Source of the DNA: JBFJVZ01 sp041623895
GTDB taxonomy: Bacteria > Planctomycetota > Planctomycetia > Pirellulales > Pirellulaceae
DNA length: 20,507 nt
Direction: 5' to 3'
NCBI GenBank assembly: GCA_041623895.1
Contig: JBFJVZ010000082.1
Span: 1 to 20,507, forward strand
Made by a program: the position numbers and the translations under genes. Of this stretch, positions 14,897 to 20,507 are shown one piece after another; the stretch's first letter is position 1; the number at the start of each line of letters is the position of its first letter. The notes below the pieces were generated by a model. It had not been told where the DNA came from and did not search any database. It saw nothing but the letters and a program-made list of their open reading frames with translations.

Positions 14897-15916
14897 GTGG
14901 CCTCTTCGCAATCCAATCCGCAGTGGCTTACGGCCCGGACCAGGGCGCCGGCAAAACTGAACCTGTTCCTGGAACTTCTCCATCGCCGCGATGACGGGTA
15001 TCACCAGATCGATACGATCATGGTGCCGATCGATTGGTGCGACGAAATCAGTTTGCGGCGGACCGACGACGAACGAATTCGCCTGTCGGTGGATTGGCTG
15101 CCCAGCAAACAAGTCATCGCCTCGCGACTTGGTTTGACAGAGAATTCTGACGAGTCGGCTCAGCTATTGGGGATTCCCGAAGATGAGCACAACCTGGTTT
15201 ATCAGGCGCTCGCTCGATTTCGCGATCAATTCCGGACGAAGGGCGGATTCGACTGCAGAATCCAGAAGCGAATTCCAGCCGGAGCGGGCCTGGGTGGTGC
15301 CAGCAGCGACGCAGCCGCGGCACTGCGATGTGCTGCCGCATTGTGCCAGATTCCAAAGAACGGAGCCGAAATCTACGAAATTGCCGCCTCGATCGGCAGT
15401 GATGTGCCCTTTTTTCTTGGCTGCGCGGACGATCGGCGGCAAATCAGCGACCCGCGGCCGACGTTTGCCGCGCGAGCGCGTGGACGCGGCGAGATCCTGA
15501 CTCCAGTGACTCTGCGATCGCCGCTGCACTTCGTTGTGGCGTTCCCTAGTGAATGCCTATCCACTGCCGCAGTTTATGCATCTTCACATCTGCCCCAGGT
15601 TTGCAACTCGCCAGAGGGGATCTTAAACGGTCTGCGCACAGGTTCTACACGCAACATTGGGCAACACATGTTCAATCGTCTCGCCGATCCGGCGCGAAAA
15701 ATTCTGCCGCGAATCGACGAAATTCTCGATTCCATGTGGCGGTGCGGTTTGCAAGCGTGTCAATTAACAGGTAGCGGATCTGCATGTTTCGCGATTCAAA
15801 GCACAAAAATCCAAGCGGACCGAGGGGCAATGCTACTTCGGGCCATGCTTGAACCAGGAGCATTAATCTCAAATGTACGTAACGTCTGTGTTCCGTCGCA
15901 GGTTGTTTGTGCTTGA
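14897..15916 (+). CDS. ispE: 4-diphosphocytidyl-2-C-methyl-D-erythritol kinase
   Basis: GHMP-family kinase of the non-mevalonate (MEP) isoprenoid pathway; phosphorylates CDP-methylerythritol with ATP. Visible motifs: RAPAKLNLFLELLHRRDDGYH with the substrate-binding Lys20, the ATP loop PAGAGLGGASSDAAAAL near 132-148, GSDVPFF with the catalytic-type Asp, and LTGSGSACFA near the C-terminus. The start is a GTG at 14897, only 5 bp after lpxI, so the two are likely cotranscribed. At 339 residues it is longer than the 283 of E. coli; extra sequence lies in a charged insertion around 55-90 and in the region after the SDVPFF motif (RQISDPRPTFAARARGRGE). The next gene, spoVG, echoes the ispE-spoVG neighbourhood in Bacillus. 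Confidence 0.93.
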   Translation: MASSQSNPQWLTARTRAPAKLNLFLELLHRRDDGYHQIDTIMVPIDWCDEISLRRTDDERIRLSVDWLPSKQVIASRLGLTENSDESAQLLGIPEDEHNLVYQALARFRDQFRTKGGFDCRIQKRIPAGAGLGGASSDAAAALRCAAALCQIPKNGAEIYEIAASIGSDVPFFLGCADDRRQISDPRPTFAARARGRGEILTPVTLRSPLHFVVAFPSECLSTAAVYASSHLPQVCNSPEGILNGLRTGSTRNIGQHMFNRLADPARKILPRIDEILDSMWRCGLQACQLTGSGSACFAIQSTKIQADRGAMLLRAMLEPGALISNVRNVCVPSQVVCA

Positions 15917-15969
15917 CAACCATTAAAATGCTCCATGCAACACACTGACCGGTTAGGGAGAGTCGGATC

Positions 15970-16521
15970 GTGGAGATCACCGAGATACGCATCAAACTGA
16001 TGGAATCCTCTGAGGACCGGTTGCGGGCCTTCTGCTCAATTACGATCGACGACTGCTTTGTCGTTCGTGACTTGAAGATCATTGATGGTTCCAGCGGTCC
16101 CTTTGTGGCGATGCCAAGCCGCAAACTTTCCGGGCACTGCCAACGATGCAACCACAAGAATCATTTGCGCGCCAGCTATTGCAACCACTGCGGTGTGAAG
16201 CTTCAACAAAACATGGACGAGCTAGACTCGCCGCAGAAGCTGTACGCCGATGTGGCGCACCCGATCAACAGCGAATGCCGCGAAAAGATTCAAAAGGCGG
16301 TGATCACAGAATTCGACGCCGAACTCAGTCGCGCCAACCAGCCCGGTTATACATCTCGATACGATGATGATTTTGGTTTTGAGGATATGGACCCGGGTGA
16401 CGCCGATTATGTTCAAGCGGCCGCACCGCCGAGACCAAAATTCATCGACCGCGAGAAACAAGATGACAAAGTGGAGGCGGGCGAGGATGCAGAAGACGAT
16501 TTCGGTGCCGGTATCTTTTGA
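15970..16521 (+). CDS. spoVG: SpoVG-family protein with an inserted zinc ribbon
   Basis: SpoVG proteins are small DNA/RNA-binding regulators first known from Bacillus sporulation and septation. Here the core is split: residues 1-53 (EITEIRIKLMES, RLRAFCSITIDDCFVVRDLK, GPFVAMPSRKL) match the first part, and residues 91-119 (LYADVAHPINSECREKIQKAV, cut at the family block) match the C-terminal helix region. Between them sits a Cys4 zinc ribbon with C57-x2-C60 and C71-x2-C74. After residue 120 follows a 63-residue acidic, probably disordered tail ending DDFGAGIF. Bacillus SpoVG is about 97 residues; this one is 183. The GTG at 15970 has GGGAG 9 nt upstream. It starts 53 bp after ispE. Planctomycetes do not sporulate as Bacillus does, so a role in gene regulation is more likely; that is inference. 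Confidence 0.88.
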   Translation: MEITEIRIKLMESSEDRLRAFCSITIDDCFVVRDLKIIDGSSGPFVAMPSRKLSGHCQRCNHKNHLRASYCNHCGVKLQQNMDELDSPQKLYADVAHPINSECREKIQKAVITEFDAELSRANQPGYTSRYDDDFGFEDMDPGDADYVQAAAPPRPKFIDREKQDDKVEAGEDAEDDFGAGIF

Positions 16522-16601
16522 GTGGCCGCCGGTCCGGCTCCAACCGGGCAACCGCTAAGCGATATTCATCGAGTTTGTGGCGAGAACATTTTTTCATCTT
16601 T

Positions 16602-16635
16602 CACTTAGCGGAAGTCGGAAGACCTCCGCTGAGTG
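16602..16635. repeat. Strong 34-nt hairpin in the gap after spoVG
   Basis: CACTTAGCGGA (16602-16612) pairs with TCCGCTGAGTG (16625-16635) over 11 pairs including one G-U. The 12-nt loop folds further as GTC-GGAA-GAC, a three-pair stem with a GNRA-type tetraloop. It lies 80 bp after the spoVG stop. No T-run follows, so it may be an intrinsic-like terminator, an RNA element or a repeat. An upstream CCGCTAAG at 16552-16559 can compete for the left arm (CTTAGCGG). Confidence 0.6.
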
Positions 16636-16660
16636 TGGATCGGAAATCTTCCCAAGTCCG

Positions 16661-16678
16661 CCGCGGCAAGGCCGCTAC
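16661..16678 (-). repeat. REP-like palindrome led by GTAG (minus strand)
   Basis: Read on the minus strand from 16678: GTAG, then GCGGC-CTT-GCCGC, a perfect five-pair hairpin with a 3-nt loop. It shares the GTAG-plus-palindrome layout of 10139-10164 and 20437-20458. The short stem makes chance more likely than for the other two. Confidence 0.4.
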
Positions 16679-16710
16679 AACATTCTCAAAAAAGCGCTAG
16701 AATCTTCTCG

Positions 16711-17004
16711 ATGGGCCAGACCTCCGCCACCCGACGACCAATGCAAATCAGCATTTCCATGATGATGTTGATGATGGTCGTGTTTGCCGTCATGTCGGCC
16801 GGTCTCTTTTACGCCTCTCGCGTGCCAGCCGTCCGCGACGAGATCGCGGCGCTGATTCGCGGCAAGACGTCGACCAGCGGCGAAGATGTTGGTCGCGCAG
16901 CCCATATCGCTTTTATCATGTTCACTTTTTCGTCGCCGCTGATTTTGGCGGGAGTTCTGGCGACTGGATTGTCGATCGTGCGTTGGTTTGAAAAGCGAAA
17001 ATGA
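16711..17004 (+). CDS. Small membrane protein, unknown function
   Basis: A 97-residue protein with two hydrophobic segments: MQISISMMMLMMVVFAVMSA at about 11-30 and AAHIAFIMFTFSSPLILAGV from about 64, continuing to near residue 90 and ending in a basic RWFEKRK. The polar section between (about 35-62, VPAVRDEIAALIRG) would face one side of the membrane. I recognise no family. The start could be the ATG at 16711 or the one at 16741, which opens straight into the first hydrophobic segment; neither has a clear ribosome binding site, and the frame runs open to 16633. Its stop overlaps the methyltransferase start by 4 bp (ATGA), so the pair is likely translationally coupled, which supports it being a real gene. 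Confidence 0.7.
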   Translation: MGQTSATRRPMQISISMMMLMMVVFAVMSAGLFYASRVPAVRDEIAALIRGKTSTSGEDVGRAAHIAFIMFTFSSPLILAGVLATGLSIVRWFEKRK

Positions 17005-18368
17005 AAACCCCGCAGCCGACCACGGTGTCCCGAACATCGGTCGTCCAGCTACTCGGCTCGGTGTCGTTGCCGGACGAAGAAATTGAATCCTTTGCCGCCG
17101 CATTGCGCAAGCCACATCCAAGTGTGCTGCGGTTTAGACGTGATACAGATACGACTGCTTTTCCCTTTCCCACGGAACCCGTGCCCTGGTACTCGCTGGC
17201 ACGCCGGCTGTGCGATGATGCGATCCAACCTTCGCGAATCCTTGACTACGCCTGCGGAGATTACTTCCTGCAAGACGCCGGATCTTTGTTGGCGCTGGCG
17301 GCCTGTCATGCGGATGGTGACCCTGACGCAACCGCGCCCGGAAAGTTGATTTGCGACCTGTGCGCGGCGCCGGGAGGAAAAGCCTCCGCACTGCTGGAGA
17401 TGCTGGGAGACGCAGGTTTTCTAATTGCCAATGAACCAATTCGTTCGCGAATCGCGCCCCTGTCGTACAACCTGGCGCGGACAGGTTCGGACCGCTATGC
17501 GGTGACCAGCATGGACCCCGAAGCCTTGGCTGATCGCTTGCCCGGCCTGTTTGATCTCGTGCTCGTGGACGCCCCCTGCAGCGGACAGGCACTGCTGGCG
17601 CGGGGACGACAATCGGCTTCGGCAATGAAAGAGCGACAGATCGCGCACAGTGCCGCCAGACAACATCGGATCTTGTCCGCTGCGACTCGCTTGTTGCGAG
17701 TGGGTGGCCAGCTGGTCTACAGCACCTGCACGTTTGCCGAGGCAGAAAACGAACAACAGGTCGACGCGCTCTGCCGTCAAGGAATCACCCGGCCACTGCC
17801 GATCGATCGGCTTGAACCCTACACATCGATCGGCACTGGCTGTTATCGACTTTGGCCTCACCGCCATCAATGCGCGGGCGGCTTCGCAGCTTCGCTTCAG
17901 CTGTTGACTGGCAACGAAGCCGGCCAGCCGACCAAGCGGTCCTGGAAACGAAAACGTTCGGACAAAGCTCCACCGCAGGCTCAGCAGTGGTTTTCGCTCA
18001 GCCGGCAGCCGCTGCGATTCAACTTGCGCGATGCTGTTGTCTTCGCTTGGCCTGCTGATGCGCCCGATTGGATTGACGAACTGGCGATAGCAGGACCGGA
18101 GTTGATGCACCGTACCGGACAGACTTGGAAACCATCTCATGCGGCAGCCCTGCATCGCCTGGGCCGATCACCTTGTTTGCAGTCGCAAGAAGTCGACGCA
18201 CAAACCGCCAAAGAATTCCTCAGCGGCAAACCGGTTGATTGCCCGGCCGCCGGTTGGCAAGTCATCACGTACCGCAACCGGCCACTCGGCTGGGTCAAGT
18301 CCAGCCGGGGAACCGGCAAGAACCAATTGCCCGCGGCCGCCCGGATGATGGGACCTTGGCTGTGCTGA
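17001..18368 (+). CDS. RsmB/RsmF-type RNA 5-methylcytosine methyltransferase
   Basis: SAM-dependent RNA m5C methyltransferase of the NOL1/NOP2/Sun family, probably acting on rRNA or tRNA. The Rossmann core has motif I DLCAAPGGKASALLEML with C121 to K127, an acidic end of strand 2 (IANEP), motif IV DAPCSGQALL with the release cysteine C193, and motif VI VYSTCTFAEAENEQQV with the nucleophilic C243. The N-terminal 90 residues hold the usual substrate-binding segment (WYSLARRLC) and no NusB domain, so it is closer to RsmF/YebU in layout than to RsmB. The C-terminal 150 residues (about 305-455) correspond to the PUA-like tail of RsmF, with motifs such as VKSSRGTGKNQLPAAARMM. The ATG at 17001 overlaps the preceding stop. 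The exact modified base is unknown. Confidence 0.9.
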   Translation: MKTPQPTTVSRTSVVQLLGSVSLPDEEIESFAAALRKPHPSVLRFRRDTDTTAFPFPTEPVPWYSLARRLCDDAIQPSRILDYACGDYFLQDAGSLLALAACHADGDPDATAPGKLICDLCAAPGGKASALLEMLGDAGFLIANEPIRSRIAPLSYNLARTGSDRYAVTSMDPEALADRLPGLFDLVLVDAPCSGQALLARGRQSASAMKERQIAHSAARQHRILSAATRLLRVGGQLVYSTCTFAEAENEQQVDALCRQGITRPLPIDRLEPYTSIGTGCYRLWPHRHQCAGGFAASLQLLTGNEAGQPTKRSWKRKRSDKAPPQAQQWFSLSRQPLRFNLRDAVVFAWPADAPDWIDELAIAGPELMHRTGQTWKPSHAAALHRLGRSPCLQSQEVDAQTAKEFLSGKPVDCPAAGWQVITYRNRPLGWVKSSRGTGKNQLPAAARMMGPWLC

Positions 18369-18375
18369 TCCCCAA

Positions 18376-18411
18376 CGAAACGCGACCAACTCGCGAAACG
18401 CGACCAACTCG
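18376..18411. repeat. Perfect 18-bp tandem duplication
   Basis: CGAAACGCGACCAACTCG at 18376-18393 is repeated exactly at 18394-18411, starting 7 bp after the methyltransferase stop. On the minus strand each unit would read ELVAFR in one frame. The rest of this 153-bp gap, up to 18521, shows no other clear structure. Confidence 0.75.
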
Positions 18412-18521
18412 GGCACGGGGACAATCCGATTACCGGAGATCACCGGGTGGTGCGCCGCTGTGTTCCGATCCGCTACGCTGTTTCTTTTCGGACGCCCTTT
18501 CCATCACTTTGTGAGTGCATC

Positions 18522-20303
18522 ATGGCCAGGCCGACTGACGATCAAATTATCGAATCGATTCGCTTGTACCGTGAAGCTCTCAAGGAAACGCGGGCTTTGT
18601 ACGTCGATAGTGGTGAATTGGTCCGCGGCAGCTACGGTTGGCTGACCGGAAGCGACAGCCCCGACGCCGCTTCGATCGCAGACCAGATGGACGACCTGCA
18701 TCAAGGTTTCCTGATGAAGGTGTTTGCCGCCGTTGTCCCCGGCGCAAATTCGCGCACGCTTGAGCAGCGTCAACTGGGCCGCGTGTTGCTGGAGCATATC
18801 TGGGGCAAGTCAGTGCTGGGCAGTCAACTTCACGAGGCCGTCGACTGGTTGATTGGTGCTGCTGCCGATTTTAAATGGAAAGATCTGGTCCGACCCTTTG
18901 CGGAGATTCCTTCGCTCCGCGACGGTTGGGGCGAACTGGAAACCTTGGCCATGCGGATGGCCAACTTGCTAACCTCCGTCGACGGCGAAGTCAGCGTCGC
19001 TGACAATCGTAATTTGCAACTGATGCAACAGCAGTTCGACGAGCTTCAAGGCCGTGCGACCGTGCCAGTCGATCACCAGGTCGACAGCGACAACGCACGC
19101 GACGCATTGAAGTGGCTGCGGGAAGAGGCAAAGCGGCTGCGCGAAGGCGTCGGCGTGACGGCAGCCGAAAAACCAACTCCAATCGCCGGACCCGGCGGTT
19201 CAGCGGCGGTGACCCCTGATGCGGAGAAAGAACAAGAGAAGAAACCGGAGCCGGTCGACAATCGTACGCCGAAGCAACGCCTGGCCGATGCCCGGCAGAA
19301 ACTCGATCGGTTGATTGGTCTGGGGGCGATCAAAGACCAAATTCAAACACTGACCAACTTTCTAAAGATGGAGGCGGAGCGAGAGAAAGAAGGATTGCCG
19401 ACGACGCGACCCAGTTTACACATGGCATTTGTCGGCAACCCCGGTACCGGTAAAACAACCGTCGCACGAATCATCGCCGATATCTACGGCGCACTTGGCG
19501 TGCTGCAAAAAGGCCACTTGGTGGAAACGGATCGTAGCGGCCTGGTCGCCGAATACGCGGGTCAGACCGGTCCCAAAACCAACGCGAAGATCGATGAAGC
19601 CCTCGACGGCGTGCTCTTTATCGACGAAGCCTACACCTTGATCGATGAAAGCGGTCAAGATCAATACGGTCGCGAAGCCGTGCAAACGCTGCTCAAACGG
19701 ATGGAAGATCAACGTGATCGCCTGATCGTGATTCTTGCTGGCTACCCGGTGGAAATGAGAAGGATGATTCTCAGTAACCCGGGGCTCAGTTCGCGAGTCG
19801 GCACGACGATGCACTTTGACGATTATCCACCCGAAGCTCTCTGCCGAATTTTTCAGCTGATTGCGGAAAAGGCAAAGTACCAGATTCCAACCGAGGCGCG
19901 ACGACGCTTGCTGCGCGGTTTCACGTACTTGTACATCGGCCGCGATCGGCATTTTGGCAACGGCCGCACCTCCAGGAATAGTTTCGAACGCAGCGTCCGG
20001 CGATTGGCCAATCGCTTAGCAACCATGAATGAAATCAGCCGCGAACTCCTGACAACGCTGCAGGCAGAAGACATCGAAGTCGCCGGAGTCACCCAGGAAC
20101 ACCTGGAAACATTGGCCGCCGATGCCGGACACGTTCGGGTGATCTGCAACCATTGCAGCCAACCACAAGTGATTGATGACAAACTGTTGGCAACCGACGT
20201 GAAGTGCGATTCTTGCAAAGAGATGTTCGAGGCCGCTTGGGGGGAGCCGGTCTTGGAATTACCCAAGCCGATGGAACAAGCCCAGCAACCGCAAAGCCCA
20301 TAG
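18522..20303 (+). CDS. CbxX/CfxQ-type AAA+ ATPase with C-terminal zinc ribbon
   Basis: A 593-residue ATPase. Residues 1-215 are a helical domain (repeated blocks such as LEQRQLGRVLLEHIWGKS and LAMRMANLLTSVDGEVSVAD) that loosely recalls TerB-like domains; this is tentative. A polar Pro/Glu linker (about 216-248) leads to a CbxX/CfxQ (SpoVK/EccA-like) AAA+ module: LIGLGAIKDQI, Walker A GNPGTGKTT from 305, EYAGQTGPKT pore-type loop, Walker B LFIDEAY with D368/E369, sensor LAGYP, and NPGLSSRV with the arginine finger. The C-terminus has a Cys4 zinc ribbon (C542-x2-C545, C562-x2-C565). Relatives act as Rubisco activases or in type VII secretion, but neither system is nearby, so the target is unknown. 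The ATG at 18522 is preferred to the open-frame start at 18447, as only from here is the sequence protein-like. Confidence 0.9.
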   Translation: MARPTDDQIIESIRLYREALKETRALYVDSGELVRGSYGWLTGSDSPDAASIADQMDDLHQGFLMKVFAAVVPGANSRTLEQRQLGRVLLEHIWGKSVLGSQLHEAVDWLIGAAADFKWKDLVRPFAEIPSLRDGWGELETLAMRMANLLTSVDGEVSVADNRNLQLMQQQFDELQGRATVPVDHQVDSDNARDALKWLREEAKRLREGVGVTAAEKPTPIAGPGGSAAVTPDAEKEQEKKPEPVDNRTPKQRLADARQKLDRLIGLGAIKDQIQTLTNFLKMEAEREKEGLPTTRPSLHMAFVGNPGTGKTTVARIIADIYGALGVLQKGHLVETDRSGLVAEYAGQTGPKTNAKIDEALDGVLFIDEAYTLIDESGQDQYGREAVQTLLKRMEDQRDRLIVILAGYPVEMRRMILSNPGLSSRVGTTMHFDDYPPEALCRIFQLIAEKAKYQIPTEARRRLLRGFTYLYIGRDRHFGNGRTSRNSFERSVRRLANRLATMNEISRELLTTLQAEDIEVAGVTQEHLETLAADAGHVRVICNHCSQPQVIDDKLLATDVKCDSCKEMFEAAWGEPVLELPKPMEQAQQPQSP

Positions 20304-20335
20304 ACTTTGTCTCAAAACTCAGATTCGTGGTAACT

Positions 20336-20404
20336 GGGAGGGCGAAGCTCCCGCTGAGCCGTGGTGTTCGCGACAAAGTGTGGCTTGGCCGGAGCTTCGT
20401 TCCC
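20336..20404 (+). repeat. GGGAGGGCGA intergenic element, copy B
   Basis: GGGAGGGCGAAGCTCCC (20336-20352) continues to GAGCCG at 20361, then a 20-nt spacer (20362-20381) and GGCTTGGCCGGAGCTTCG closing with TTCCC. CGAAGCTCC pairs exactly with GGAGCTTCG, and GAGCC pairs with GGCTT using a G-U. It lies 32 bp after the AAA+ gene stop. Arms match copy A at most positions while the 20-nt loop is unrelated in sequence but equal in length. Confidence 0.65.
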
Positions 20405-20436
20405 GGCCAAACCCGTCCTGGCAACAGCAGGGGATC

Positions 20437-20458
20437 GCCAGGACAGGTCCTGGCCTAC
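20437..20458 (-). repeat. REP-like palindrome led by GTAG (minus strand)
   Basis: On the minus strand, GTAG at 20458 is followed by GCCAGGAC-CT-GTCCTGGC, eight-base arms around two bases. A further GTCCTGGC at 20415-20422 could pair with the same arm, so the unit may be the remains of two facing palindromes. It sits 32 bp beyond copy B of the GGGAGGGCGA element, mirroring the pairing of both element types at 10139-10250. Nothing else was seen up to the window end. Confidence 0.6.
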
Positions 20459-20507
20459 TTTCTACTATCAAAAGCACTTAACGGTCCACGCGGGCATTTC
20501 CTTGCCA

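Noticed and set aside
15913..15941. Exact TTGACA upstream of spoVG as a promoter
   Set aside because: It overlaps the ispE stop codon and no acceptable -10 box lies 16-18 bp downstream; TAAAAT at 15924 is only 5 bp away.
1..20507. CRISPR array, tRNA, rRNA, integrase, toxin-antitoxin or defence operon
   Set aside because: No regularly spaced repeats, clover-leaf sequences, recombinase motifs or small paired genes were found.

Overview
The window reads as a chromosomal segment of a planctomycete, most likely Pirellulaceae (Rhodopirellula-like). The clues are a membrane protein opening with an NPYQSP motif, a secreted protein with ten EF-hand loops, a secreted thioredoxin-like protein, Gram-negative lipid A genes beside a SpoVG-family gene, few strong Shine-Dalgarno sites with several GTG/TTG starts, and intergenic palindromes of a type I recall from planctomycete genomes. 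The placement is inference; there is no rRNA or other marker. No tRNA, rRNA, CRISPR array, transposase or phage gene was seen.

Layout. 1-1906 (+): 3' end of a ribose-type ABC permease, then a secreted SMP-30/gluconolactonase-like protein (sugar uptake and lactone hydrolysis). 1909-4947 (-): a DinG/XPD-type helicase followed by an NPYQSP membrane protein. 4975-5955 (+): a zinc-ribbon membrane protein whose start faces the helicase start. 5989-7535 (-): panB (pantothenate synthesis) then pgl (6-phosphogluconolactonase). 7751-10134 (+): two exported proteins, one with a Lys/Glu-rich tail and one thioredoxin-like, separated by a 344-bp gap holding a long inverted repeat. 10346-12461 (-): the EF-hand protein and an unrecognised Pro-rich exported protein. 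12844-16521 (+): lpxD-lpxI-ispE-spoVG, with a 4-bp lpxD/lpxI overlap and a 5-bp lpxI/ispE gap. 16711-18368 (+): a small membrane protein overlapping an RsmB/RsmF-type RNA m5C methyltransferase by 4 bp. 18522-20303 (+): a CbxX/CfxQ-type AAA+ ATPase with a C-terminal zinc ribbon.

How the genes fit together. lpxD and lpxI catalyse nearby lipid A steps, the intervening deacetylase (LpxC) not being in the window. ispE supplies isoprenoid precursors, and its position next to spoVG recalls the ispE-spoVG neighbourhood of Bacillus. The permease and lactonase could form a sugar-use unit. Most of the rest is housekeeping or exported protein of unknown role.

Most worth a second look: (i) a SpoVG protein whose conserved domain is interrupted by a Cys4 zinc ribbon; (ii) intergenic palindromes, three starting with GTAG like transposase-associated REP elements, and two copies of a longer GGGAGGGCGA hairpin with a fixed 20-nt variable loop; (iii) the 124-bp inverted-repeat structure at 8680-8803; (iv) the AAA+ protein with an uncharacterised N-terminal domain and a zinc ribbon. 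I found no convincing new defence or mobile system; much of the window is ordinary core genome.
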